Assembly (NCBI RefSeq): GCF_026745355.1
Contig: NC_079206.1
Span: 34,948,872 to 35,012,871, forward strand
DNA: 64,000 nucleotides
From: Beta vulgaris subsp. vulgaris
Lineage: Eukaryota; Streptophyta; Magnoliopsida; Caryophyllales; Amaranthaceae
Direction: 5' to 3'
The position numbers and the translations under genes are program-made. Positions 11,637 to 22,282 of this stretch are shown here, piece by piece. The stretch's first letter is position 1; every line of letters starts with the position of its first letter. The notes under the pieces are model-generated. The model was not told the origin of the DNA and searched no databases. It worked only from the letters and a program-made list of their open reading frames with translations.

Positions 11637-12946
11637 TAAGACAGATAAGGGTTTGGTCCCTTAGAACCTCCAGTTCTCCCTGGATCCTGATTAGCACTGT
11701 AATCAATCATTCTAGAAGCATACATTGCTTGTTTTCCTTTATCCTTAGTCTTCCTAGCTACCACTTTCCATCCACCTTCTGCTTCCATTTCCTTCTCTTG
11801 CTCAGTCTCTTTTGTCACTACAGGTGTCTGAGTAGGAGTGATTAATGTGCTAGGATCTACCTCAATAGCAGGACCCCCACCTAAGTTAGGATCTACTGCT
11901 ACTGAGGGACCCTCAGCATCACAATCACCCTTAGTTTCTGCCTCATTCACTCCCTGAATCTGAACCACTTTATCTTTCTTCTGCACCCATTGTTTTTGTG
12001 GGATTTTTTGCACTCTATTGACCTTATTCTCACAGTTGTGTCCCACTGCATTACACTTCTTGCAATAAGCTGGTAACCAGTCATATACCACTTGCTGAAC
12101 AGTAGTCTGACCATTAGGGTCAGCTATTTTCACCACTCTCTTCACCTCACTAGTGACATCCATCTCCACCAAAATCCTAGCAAAAGACACCCTCAAAGCC
12201 TTTGAAGTGCATTCATCAGCATATAAGGGGACCCCTATCAGACTACCAATTCTGCTTAGTGAATCCTCACTCCAGCAGTTCAAAGGAAGGTTGGGTAATT
12301 TTATCCAGATAGGTATTACCTTCAGCACTTCATTATGAAAGTTAAAACTTGCTGTCCATGGCTTAACAATCATAGGCTTTCCATAGAAAAGATGAGGGCC
12401 TGCAAAAATCACATCATCCCTACCTTCTCTGCTACCCATTTTGACCATAAAATATCCATCTTCATGTTTAAACATCTGAGGTTCATTCCCCAAATTCCAG
12501 TTAGCCATAATAAATGATTTTAGTGCTATAAGTGTTGGGTTTTGGCCAACAACATACACTATCACCGCATTCATCCATATTTCATTCATTTTATCTACCT
12601 CAGATTTCTTAAGTTTAGCAATAGATACTCCATCAACCACAGTGGGTGCAACAAATTTTAATCCCATACCTCTATCGGAAATTTTACTCTGAGCTGTAAA
12701 GGACTTCCAGTTCTGTCTTGCTTCTTCTCCAAAAACAACTCCTGCAGCAGCATTGGCCTTGATTGAGTCTGGCATCGTAACATTAGAAGGACTCAAAGTT
12801 ATTGTTCCATTCAATTTCTCCTGATCCTCAACTACTATAGCTTCCTTAGCTTGTTTAGATTGTTCAATAGGCTGTACCGACGCCGGCGAGCCATTTTCTG
12901 GCACAGTTGCCTTCTTCTTTCTCCCCATGGGAGCAACTTGGTGCAC
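11636..12946 (-). CDS. LINE ORF1 (DUF4283-type RNA-binding protein)
   Basis: An open frame of up to 436 codons. The second Met (MGRKKKATV, about 12,928) is the more usual start, since it begins the basic N-terminus. The central region (NLGNEPQMFKHEDGYFMVKM, PWIKLPNLPLNCWSEDSL-like) matches plant LINE ORF1 proteins with a DUF4283 domain followed by a zinc knuckle. The knuckle here is CKKCNAVGHNC, about three residues shorter between His and the last Cys than the usual CX2CX4HX4C, so metal binding may be lost. The product should bind the LINE RNA. The frame has no internal stop. Confidence 0.85.
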   Translation of the reverse strand: MHQVAPMGRKKKATVPENGSPASVQPIEQSKQAKEAIVVEDQEKLNGTITLSPSNVTMPDSIKANAAAGVVFGEEARQNWKSFTAQSKISDRGMGLKFVAPTVVDGVSIAKLKKSEVDKMNEIWMNAVIVYVVGQNPTLIALKSFIMANWNLGNEPQMFKHEDGYFMVKMGSREGRDDVIFAGPHLFYGKPMIVKPWTASFNFHNEVLKVIPIWIKLPNLPLNCWSEDSLSRIGSLIGVPLYADECTSKALRVSFARILVEMDVTSEVKRVVKIADPNGQTTVQQVVYDWLPAYCKKCNAVGHNCENKVNRVQKIPQKQWVQKKDKVVQIQGVNEAETKGDCDAEGPSVAVDPNLGGGPAIEVDPSTLITPTQTPVVTKETEQEKEMEAEGGWKVVARKTKDKGKQAMYASRMIDYSANQDPGRTGGSKGPNPYLS

Positions 12947-13180
12947 GATAGCGTTTTCCCTTATCCTAAACCAGGGTGCTTTCTTAGAGAGAAAGTTTTA
13001 GGTTTTCTTTTTCCGAAAAGTTAGTTACTATATGGTTGTTAAAAAGTAACTATCTAGTGACTAGTAAGTGTTTGTTGACTAATTTACTAATGTCTGTCAC
13101 ATGTTAACAATTAACTTATTGATTTTACTTTTTAATAAGTCGTGGTTATTTATAGAGTAGAATGATTTATGGGTATAATT

Positions 13181-13193
13181 TTTATTATTATTA

Positions 13194-13231
<38 letters not shown>

Positions 13232-13235
13232 TTTA

Positions 13236-13287
<52 letters not shown>

Positions 13288-13299
13288 GATTATTAATAC

Positions 13300-13338
<39 letters not shown>

Positions 13339-13350
13339 GATTATTAATAC

Positions 13351-13383
<33 letters not shown>

Positions 13384-13391
13384 CATTATTA

Positions 13392-13479
<88 letters not shown>

Positions 13480-13500
13480 CACTATTATCATTATCATTAT
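13181..13500. repeat. (ATT)n microsatellite
   Basis: More than 300 bp of ATT triplets with scattered ATC, ACG and ACT variants. All long poly-Asn, poly-Ile and poly-Leu frames over it are artefacts. A GGGCTGGCCCGCC-containing stretch follows at about 13,520, then unremarkable sequence to 13,900. Confidence 0.95.
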
Positions 13501-13903
13501 CTTTTTCAGTTCGGTCCAGGGCTGGCCCGCCCAATGGCCACCTCTATTTAACCATATGCACTACGCACCAAGAAAGGTAAATTAATCCCCAATAATTGAA
13601 GTTCTACCCAACTAAAGTTGAACAAATTTTAAAGGTAAAAATATTGACAACAAAGACGACACCACCCAAGTGACAAGTACATTTGATATGACTTCTCCTC
13701 GTATATTTGTTCCTTATTTTCAATATATAGTTAAGCATGGTTTATTTGCTAATTTTTGTTCTTTTATTTGAGTACTTGATCGTTGGAGGGTTGCAAAGCT
13801 TATTGACATCGAACACCACATAAATGATGTTATCAGACCATCGTCTGATGACATACATGATGGTGTCCCCGGCTATCGAAAGTCATGTCACCACAACAAG
13901 GTA

Positions 13904-13965
<62 letters not shown>
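13904..13965. repeat. (TA)n microsatellite
   Basis: About 60 bp of perfect TA dinucleotides. Directly after it comes GATCCGGTGAGAATGAAGAG with further GTGAGAATA words, reminiscent of TE ends with GATCCGGTGAGAA, but no partner terminus was found. Positions 14,000-14,846 hold no other recognisable feature. Confidence 0.9.
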
Positions 13966-13968
<3 letters not shown>

Positions 13969-14846
13969 GAGATCCGGTGAGAATGAAGAGATATGTGAGA
14001 ATAGATTAATATATGAGAATACATTCCATCTGTTTGATTAAAAAGAAACCAAAGGCTGCGATTTTCCCAAGCACTAATAGCAAAATCGAAGTCTTTTAAC
14101 AGCAACTTGAAGAGTGAATAGTGCTTTTCACTGACGAAAAAAATTCGAAAATTCATCCTCCCATCATCTACGATTGATTACAAATAAAAATCTGATATTT
14201 TCTGTTCTGATGGAAATTTATCCATCAAGTATTCATCATCAGGTACGAAGTCCTTTACCTAATTCATGTAATTCAAATTTTTTGATATTGATGTACTTGC
14301 ATTCGATTATTTATTCATCGATTCCCTAATTATAATCTATGTTTGTCACATCTTCTTATTCTTATTATTCTTTTTATCTCTCTCTATTGAGTAATTTGCT
14401 TAATTTTAGTTTTGATTTTGTATCTTCTTTTTTATGAATTGAATGTGTGGATTGTGTTTTTGGAGGGTTAATTTATTGTTTACATTATTGAGGCAAATTT
14501 TATGAAATTGCTTGATTGTGATATTAGTTTATGAATTGCTAGTATTGTGATTGAGAAATAACTAGCAATTACTCTTCATAACTTGGCAGGTCAAATGCTA
14601 ATTTTCAACTATTACATTCATGATTCTTGAATATGCATATATTTAGATGTATGAGCTTTTTGTGGATTTGAGCATCAATTTGAAGGTTAATATCATGGGG
14701 TATGTTTTCTTCTTCATTTGTTTGGTTTTCTCTCTCCTCTGTTTACTAGAGTTTGCAGTTGAATGATTCATTGTTTTCTGGGTTTTTCTTAAATTATACT
14801 ATTAATAATGGGTTTTCGGATTTTTTTGAGTTTCTTTTTGTGTGTG

Positions 14847-16396
14847 TGTGACACCCCGTAATTTTAACCCTTTATTTTTGGTGTTTGTTTATTTTAAAAT
14901 GGTATTTTCTTTCTCATAAAAATAAATAATTTATTATTTATTTTATTTTGGAACATGTTATGAAAATGTGTATATATATTTATATGCTGTGTTATATTTA
15001 TTATATATATTTATTTTAAGTTGTTATATTAGTTTCGTTATTCATTTGGGCGTTTAGGATCCGGTTTTGTCGCGTAGCATTTTTGTAACATTGTTGGACC
15101 GACTTGAGTGATGAAATGTTGCATCGCGTGTGGCATGTCGTGCTGGCCAAAAATCAGCAATTATGGAGTGGAGATGAAGAGTTTTGGTACTTATGAAGCT
15201 AACCTTTGAATATCTTGTAACCGCTCATTTAATCCCTCATTAACATTCTCCTAAACCCTTCATCTTTCCTTGACATAAAATTCTGATCTCTATTATATAA
15301 CGCAAGGGGGGAGCTGTGGTGTCCCGGAATGAAGAGACTATTTTACCCCTTTTCCTTTCTAAATTACAAATCGAGATTCAAATGGAGATTCAAATAAAAT
15401 ACTGCAATAAAATTATAACAATCACTCACAAGTCAACTAAAATCATGGAATTGCATAATTTACATTATACAAATCACTCAAATGAGTAAACTTTGCAAAA
15501 ACCAAAAAATTAACTTAAAACCAATACACTACAACGTCAATACATACTCACAAAAATTTGACTTGAAATCCAAGTGTCCACTTTCTTCACAATAGATGAA
15601 GTAGTGTACTTAGTTCAAAATCAACTAAAAAATTATCATATTAGAAATCATACATAAATTCAATAAAATTTATATTTTGTTTATAGAATTTAACTTTGAA
15701 AAGAAAAAAAAAAAAAAAAAAACTGGTGAGAGACTTAAGTGATAGAGACTAAACCAATTAAATTTTGTAACTAAAAACAATTATACTTTTTATGTCTGAT
15801 GTTCAAATTCAGACTTTTACATACGTTGAAAAACAATCAAGTTTCTGTCTTGAAAAAAATTCAAGCACACATCGCGTGCAAAAAATGCTAGTTTTATTCA
15901 ACTCGGTTTTTCCTGTCACACCTTCACTAAAATGACCATAACCGGAGATCTAACCGTTGGACCGTCTTCAAATTTAGACAGAATGTTAATAACATCTTTT
16001 TCTTTACTTTGACTGGAGAGATTTAGAATCCGAGATTTTGATCACCGGGAATCATGGTCGCAACAGAGCAGTGCGAAATAAGAGTTTTCAACATTCAAGA
16101 AGAAAATGCCTAGTGACTTGTTGCTACAATTATCGTTTATGGAGGAATTAGATTGCTCGCATATTTTTCAAATCCCTTTAGACTCATCGTCTCTCCTCCC
16201 GACGATCTAGGTAATTAGCGTTATTCTAGTTCGATAGGGGACAGATGACGAACTTAGGTTGTTAGAATTGCGTTAGAGAACTTAGAATCATGCTAGGTGG
16301 AACTTAGATGATTGTATGATTGTAGTTTAACGTATTATTATGTTAAGTATGGTTGTTCTTGTGTTACTTTTCATATAGTGAACATGTTGTTATGAT
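14847..16396 (+). mobile_element. Element C, left LTR, first part
   Basis: Starts TGTGACACCCCGTAATTTTA and is collinear with the right LTR of C from 37,403 (TGTAACACCCCGTAATTTTA). It breaks at 16,396 inside ATGAT, where element A is inserted, and resumes at 33,601. A 605-bp Helitron (15,287-15,891) sits inside it. About 100 bp found in the right LTR (after 37,842) are missing next to that Helitron. Confidence 0.85.
15287..15891 (+). mobile_element. Non-autonomous Helitron (605 bp)
   Basis: The 5' end reads TCTCTATTATATAACGC and the 3' end reads GCACACATCGCGTGC, then AAAAAATG, then CTAG: a short GC-rich hairpin about 8 bases before a terminal CTAG, the hallmark of Helitrons. It lies between a host A (15,286) and T (15,892), with no target duplication. 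Comparison with the intact LTR at 37,830-37,950 shows it is an addition to the LTR. There is no coding capacity. Confidence 0.8.
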
Positions 16397-17061
16397 TGTA
16401 ATGGCTGAATTTTTTGACAGAATGACGCTGACGCAATGACGTGATAACTCGCTGACATGATGCCATATGACATGATGACGAAGTAATTATGACTTGAAGA
16501 TAGAGCGAAGGACGCGAGATTGGAGCAAAGCGTTAAGTGGTAACGGTCCAGCTAAATAAGGAAGGAGTGTAATGAGGCATAAATTCAGCCGTTAGAGAGC
16601 AAGGATCATGACGTTGGAGCGTAAATGGAGAAGATCTCCCATGATTGAAGCGCCAAAGTTAATGTAATAATTATTGAATTCATTTTTGTATTCGTTGAGA
16701 AAAAGCCAAGAGAAAAAAGAAGGCATATAAAAGAGAGAGAGAGAGGTCATTGACAAGTTTTTTACGCAGCACAATTGGAAGAACACTAGAGAGAAAATAA
16801 CATTCTTGTAACGACAGCCAGTCACTAAGAAAGATAGTGAACCATATTAGTTTGGTGGATCTCCAACCACCCGCGGTTTTTACCCACCTTCATTGGGGTT
16901 AAAATCCCCTTTGATCCCCTTTGCACTCTTTTGTCACCATTTTTGTTTGTTCATCCCCTTTGATCCCCTTTGCACTCTTTTGTCACATTGTCCTAAACAT
17001 AATCTGGTTAAATCGTCCCAAACTTTAATTTCGTCGTAAGTGATAAATTTTAGCATAAACA
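16397..17061 (+). mobile_element. Element A 5' LTR
   Basis: 665 bp, starting TGTAATGGCTGAATTTTTTG and ending AGCATAAACA. A TATA box (CATATAAAAG, 16,724-16,733) gives the likely promoter. Compared with the 3' LTR it contains an extra copy of a CCCCTTTGATCCCCTTTGCA stretch near 16,910-16,985, which accounts for most of its 28 extra bases. Confidence 0.9.
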
Positions 17062-17081
17062 ATTTGGCGCCCACCGTGGGG
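17062..17081 (+). promoter_or_regulatory. Primer-binding site of element A
   Basis: The sequence directly after the LTR is ATTTGGCGCCCACCGTGGGG, the TTTGGCGCC-type primer site usual in Tat elements. I did not assign the tRNA. Confidence 0.8.
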
Positions 17082-17116
17082 CATAACCAGACCATCTACT
17101 GTTCAAAATCTATCAA

Positions 17117-18862
17117 ATGGTAGAAACATCTAACCTTGAGGAAACGCAGAGACAACACGAACAGATGTGAGCAGAAATTCTCGAAATGAAGCAAGCCAAT
17201 GAGCGGCTAACAACCGACTTCACGACGTCGTAGGATAGAATCCAGAAATTGTAGGAGGAGTTAGCGTCGTCCAAAGTTTCGAAGGTCCGACACCGCGCTA
17301 ACGTGAACGACATCCCTCTCATGGGGAACCTTTCTAGATCAGATAGTGAGGAGCTTGAGAACGACGAAGAGCCCGAGGATGAAGATCCCTTAAACAATGA
17401 AGAGAACGATCAAGGCGAAGGAGAAGCGAATCTCATGGCGAAGCGCATGGTCCATATCGAAAAGTAGAATAAGCGTTTAATGAAGCTCACGTCCCAGCTC
17501 CCCGGGGCTCCGACGCCAAGCATCGTGGAGCATCCAGACGGTTATGCAGAGTCACCATTCGTCGAAAGGATCGCGAGGGCTGTGCTTCCCAAAAAGCTCA
17601 ATCTGCCTACCCTCGCTGCTAATTATGACGGTTCAACCGATCCAGGCGAGCATGTCGCACAGTACAAGCAGCGGATGTGGCAAGCGTCAATTCCTTGGCG
17701 TTTGGTGGAGGCCTGCATGTGCAAGTGTTTTGGAGCCACGCTCACCGGTCCCGCTATCAAATGGCTCGGATCTCTCAGGCCAGGAAGCATTGGCAATTTT
17801 TCCACCCCGAGTCAATAAGTTCTATGAGAAGTTCGAAGGAAGTCGTAGCCTGGAAAAGCAGACGAGCGACCTATATGGCGTCGTTCAAGGACCTAAAGAA
17901 TCTGTTCGCGATTATTATAATCGCTTTAATAAAGAAATGATTAGCATTAAAGATCTTGATACTAAGACTGCTATTGAATGTTTTAGGAAAGGATTAATCT
18001 TGCGATCAAAGCTATACAACCGTTTGACGAAGTACCCATGCCAGACGTTCGAGGAAGTCAAGTCGCGAGCGTTAGCACAGATGAGATTGGAGGAAGATGA
18101 TGCCATCCTCAACATCATATCCACCCAACGTGCACCAGAGACCTCTGCTGACCGGAAAGCTTTCGTCCCTAAGAAGAATAATTGGCGAAGCCACCCTTAT
18201 AACCGCTCAAACCAGGTAAACAATGTTACTGACGTTGTCGAAAATGCAGGTAACGACGCAAGGTCGAAGTCGCCGACCTTCCCCGATCTAGACTCTTACG
18301 AATTTTCCATCGATGTCGGAGGCGTCGTGAATGCTTTATCCAAAATTGGAGCACCCGCTCGTTGGCCAAAAAAGAGCGACCGACCGGAAGCGCAAAAAGA
18401 TCAAACAAGGTGGTGTCAGTTCCATCATCACCATGGCCATAAGACGGAGGAGTGCATTGCGTTGCGACGAGAGGTCGCGTTCATGCTTAATAAGGGGCAC
18501 CTTAAAGACCTCTTGAGCGATAAAGGTAAAGCGTCCTTCGGTAGGAATACCGCGCAGTCCGACCCACCTGAGTCTCCCACGCACGTAAAGGTAATAAACG
18601 TGATTTCTAGTGGGTCTGATGTATGTGGACTATCGTATTCCGCAGCCAAAAGGCTAGCAAGAGAGGGTACTCCCTCGTCCGCCGTTTTAGAATCTTGCAG
18701 ATCAGCTGAAGAACGCAAGTTCGAAGCAATGGCAATAACCTTTAACGACGACGACGTCTGCAACGTGGAGCATCACGATGGATTAGTCATATCCCTGACT
18801 GTCAGCAATTGCTTGTTGAAGCGAGTGTTAGTCGATGGGGGCAGCTCAGCCAACATCATATT
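17117..18862 (+). pseudogene. gag: Element A gag and start of protease
   Basis: From ATG at 17,117 the frame reads MVETSNLEETQRQHEQM and then hits a TGA. More stops follow before about 17,467. The Gag core is clear: NLPTLAANYDGSTDPGEHVA, LTGPAIKWLGSLRPGSI, then after a frameshift near 17,810 NKFYEKFEGSRSLEKQT and GPKESVRDYYNRFNKEM. A knuckle-like CQFHHHHGHKTEEC lies at about 18,417. The protease begins with the active-site motif VLVDGGSSANIIF (about 18,828-18,862), where element B cuts the gene. The remainder resumes at 22,859. It would make the capsid protein and the processing protease but is non-functional. Confidence 0.9.
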
Positions 18863-19497
18863 TGTTTATGCTAAAATTTATCACTTATGATGAAATTAAA
18901 GTTTGTGGGACGTGTCAACCAGATGATGCTGAAGTCGATGCGACAAAAGAATGCAAAGGGGAGTCAAAGGGGATGAACACACAAAAGTGGTGACGCGGAA
19001 AACCCCAATGAAGATGGGTAAAAAACCGCGGGTGGTTGGAGATCCACCAAACTAATATTGTTCACTATCTTTCTTCGTGACTGATCGTCGTTTACAAGAA
19101 TGCTTAGTTCACTCTAATGTCTTTCTCACAATATTGCGTAAAAAACATGTCAATGACCTCTCTCTCTCTTTTATATGCCTTCTTTTTCCTTGGCTTTTTC
19201 CCCAACGAATACAAAAATAAATTCACTAATTATTACATTAATCTTCACGCTTGAATCATAGGGAATCTTCTATGCTCACGCTCCAGCGTCTTAATGTTGT
19301 CCCTTTTAACGGCTGAATTTATGGCTTATAATACTCTTGCCTTATTTAGCTGGACCGTTACCATTCAATGCACTGCTCTTAATCTTGCATCCTTCGCTGT
19401 GTCTTCGGGTTGCACCTTCTTTGTCATCACGTCAGATGGTATTACGTCATAGAGTCATCGCGTCAATGTCATCCTGTCAAAAAATTCAGCCATAACA
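18863..19497 (-). mobile_element. Element B 3' LTR (left end)
   Basis: 635 bp, reverse-complement homologue of the LTRs of element A. It includes the CATATAAAAGAG TATA region on the minus strand (near 19,165) and the final CATAACA. The adjoining 19,498-19,513 is the polypurine tract on the minus strand (AATTGGGGGCAAAC). Confidence 0.88.
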
Positions 19498-19996
19498 GTT
19501 TGCCCCCAATTGTTGAGTTGGGGTGGCACAAAGCCCATGAGACAATTGTTAAAAAATCAGTGAATCAAATGAAATTCTACTCAAGTCACTAAGATATCAC
19601 AAATCGCAAGAAATCTCTCCCTTGTCAATTTAAAGAAAAAAAAGAATTCCAAAGAGACGCATGGAAGGAAAGGAGATCTGCTTTGAGCGGTTATTTTTGG
19701 TAGTCCAAGAGTCTCAAAATACAAAAGGTAGTTTTTTTTTTTTAAATAGTCGTTTTAATTATAACCGTTGGCACGATTGTCATGATTGCTCATGTTGGCA
19801 TAAATAACTTAAGCGGCTGAGAAATCATAACTTTTACTCAACTTCATCAAATCTTTCCTCTCTTTAAGTAAGGCAACTTCCATAACTTCCTTTACTCTCT
19901 TCATCGGAAAACGATCGCTGACACCAGGTAATTTCGCACTTTTTCGCTCGTTTTTTTCCTTTAATTCGCTCTACTTTCTCTTCCTCTACTGTTCTC

Positions 19997-21927
19997 ATGG
20001 CGCCTAGTAGACGCAGCATTAGGACTTTCGTGAAAAACCAAGAGAAATCGAAAGGGAAAGAGAAAGCTGTAGAACTAAGGGTAGAAAATGAGGATGAACT
20101 GTCAACGATGTCAGAAGAGGACCTTTTAAGGTTTTTAGACTTAGGAAATTTGCCTGAGAGTACTGTCATTAGAAATCTTGACCCTGACAAACCCCAGAAT
20201 TGTGCCCAAAAATGGGTAGTGCTCTATGAATACCCTTTCAAAATAGGTCTAAACTTCCCTTCACCCCCTGGCAAGGGATCTGATGCAGATTTACCAAATC
20301 AGCCCAGGGCAGATTATGCCCCAAGTCTGGAGGATCCTGAGCGTCATCGACAGGGTGACGGCGTCGTGGGACGAAGCCTCCACCCTTTACGACTTGCTAT
20401 TACATTATGAAATTAGGGTTAAAGCGATAAATAGGATATCCTTGCATGCAAAGGCGAGGTAAGAGCCTCTGGTCGGGGGGATACAGTCAAATGACAGAGG
20501 TTGGAAAACAGGTTTGTGTTTGTGAAGAGATCATCACTAGGGGAAGCCGGGCGTCTCTGGTTGGCGGCTGGAATACCGAAGGTGTGTGTTTTTTAGTCTT
20601 TCTAAATTCGTGATGTGTCGTTAACACCTTCTTACATCGTTTCTACTGCAGGTCTTAACCCAAAACTGATGTCGCATCGCGACGAGTCTCAGAGTCTCTG
20701 TGACAAGTTTCTGAAGGTGTCAGAGGAGGACAGATAGTTTAGAAAAATTCTATTTGCTTCTCAAGACAATTGTTCGTCTATGGCTTCTGGTCAGTCTATC
20801 TTTTTTTTTTTTTACTTTACTCCGGGGTAGGACTTTTACCAGAGATGGTTTCACACTGACGATTTAACCTTTTCTGGACAGGTTCATCTCAGTCGCGTCC
20901 TAGGGGGAGTTTGGATGGACAGGCGCTGGCTGAACTATTGCGCAAGCGCAAGAGGGAGTCCTCTGCTGACGCTGTATCAGCATCGTCTGAAAAGGACACA
21001 GCGGTTGTCGTTCACTTGGACGACGAACATGACGTCGCGTCCAAGACGCGCAAGACTGACTTCCTACCTCCTCCTGAAAAGAGCGGGCCTTCCTATTCTG
21101 TGTTTGTCCCTAATGACTTTATGTAGTTAAAGAGGTCTATATGGCCCGAGGCCGACATATGGAAAGGATCAAGGACCATACTCTTCCTCGCATGATGTCA
21201 GATGGGCTAGAGCTCCTAACCCAGGTATGGACATTTGCTTTATCTTTGTTTTGGACACTATGCTGCTATGATAATGACTCATACCCTCTGAATGACATAT
21301 ATCCTTTTTCCTTTACGCAGTCTTCCCAACATCTCCTAATGGCAAAAAGGGAGATCTCATCTCTGCTGAAGGGTCATATGTCCATGAAGCAGAGGATGGA
21401 GAAAGCGGAAACGGACGCGAAGTCCAAAGGTGCTGAATTGGAGTCTTGCAAGGAGACTATGGAGAAGATGAAGGAAACTCTGAAGAAAAACGGGGAGGAG
21501 CTGGAAGAAATCAGGCAGAGGGCAACTACGCTGGAAGAGTCCTCGCGTCAGGAGATCACGGCTCTCCAGGCGAGTATTGACGCTCAGAAGAATGAGATGG
21601 AATCTTCTTGAGGCTGAGGTGACAACTAGGGTTAGGGCCAAGCTGATGCACCAGTTTTTGATGAAGAAGACAGCGTCATGGACGCCGTAAAAGGACATTG
21701 ACCTATACATCCAATTCATGGGGTCAATGAAAGATCTTATGGATGAAGAGGATTTGGCTGCGACGGCGGATTCTTCATCAAAGGTTCATGAAAACGCCCC
21801 GTGTTGTGCTGGGTTCATAGCGTCAGATGTGCCACCTGACCCTGAGACTGAGAGGGAAGTTCCAGTCACTGTCTTGCCAGCTGAAGCGTCAAAGGAGAAT
21901 GAAGCTGAGAAGATCCTTGACGTTTAA
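19997..21927 (+). pseudogene. Element B accessory gene (aORF), four exons
   Basis: The gene is antisense to the element's gag-pol direction. It starts MAPSRRSIRTFVKNQEKSKG, a basic N-terminus, then has an acidic stretch (ENEDELSTMSEEDLLRFLDL) and WVVLYEYPFKIGL. Predicted introns are 20,582-20,652, 20,790-20,881 and 21,225-21,320, each GT-AG, at the same sites as in element A. Exon 4 encodes a long heptad-rich coiled coil (MKQRMEKAETDAKSKGAELE onwards). The last residues are EAEKILDV. A frameshift near 20,300, a TAG in exon 2 and stops in exons 3 and 4 break it. The biochemical role is unknown. It resembles accessory ORFs of Tat elements. Confidence 0.75.
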
Positions 21928-21984
21928 TTTCTTAGCCCCCTTGCATCATGCCTCTTTCGTTTAAACTTTTAATCAAACTATGTT

Positions 21985-22100
21985 TTAAGTCACTCAAGGG
22001 AGTGACTGTTTGTACTATACTTTTGGGTCACCTATGGGGGTGACCATAACTCTTTTAACTTTTATCGTTATTTCTTTTGGGTCGTCTGTGGGGTGACCGT
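21985..22100 (+). repeat. Three GTCAC-type hairpins in the aORF 3' flank (B)
   Basis: Three perfect or near-perfect inverted repeats follow each other after the aORF stop: AGTCACTCAAGGGAGTGACT (21,988-22,007), GGTCACCTATGGGGGTGACC (about 22,026-22,045) and GGTCGTCTGTGGGGTGACC (about 22,080-22,098). The matching set occurs in element A at 27,111-27,213. Confidence 0.75.
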
Positions 22101-22282
22101 TTACTTTGTTGCTTTTGAACTTTTAACATAGATAATCTTATGTCTCTACTGTGTGTCACATGCATGTATCTCAGTCGTTATTCTGACGTTTCTAGAGGAT
22201 TAGTCAGGCGTTCAGTAGGCCATCTTTGGTCGTTCAGACGTATCGTTTGGACTTAATAAAAGTCATCATTGGTCGTCAGGGA

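Larger units (their letters stand above)
8174..13022 (-). mobile_element. L1-type LINE, nearly full length, minus strand
   Basis: The element is bounded by a perfect 18-bp target-site duplication, AGTTACTATATGGTTGTT, at 8,156-8,173 and 13,023-13,040. Its 3' end is a poly(A) tail, seen as about 25 T from 8,174. It carries ORF1 and an ORF2 with endonuclease, reverse transcriptase and a C-terminal zinc-binding part. ORF2 has two frameshifts, so the copy is not autonomous now. The preserved duplication and tail show a complete target-primed insertion, without evidence of 5' truncation. Confidence 0.92.

Noticed and set aside
13097..13585. Poly-Asn, poly-Ile and poly-Leu frames of up to 145 codons
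   Set aside because: Products of the ATT microsatellite, with no non-repetitive domain.
17113..17397. Ser-rich minus-strand frame
   Set aside because: Antisense of the acidic Glu/Asp-rich part of gag.
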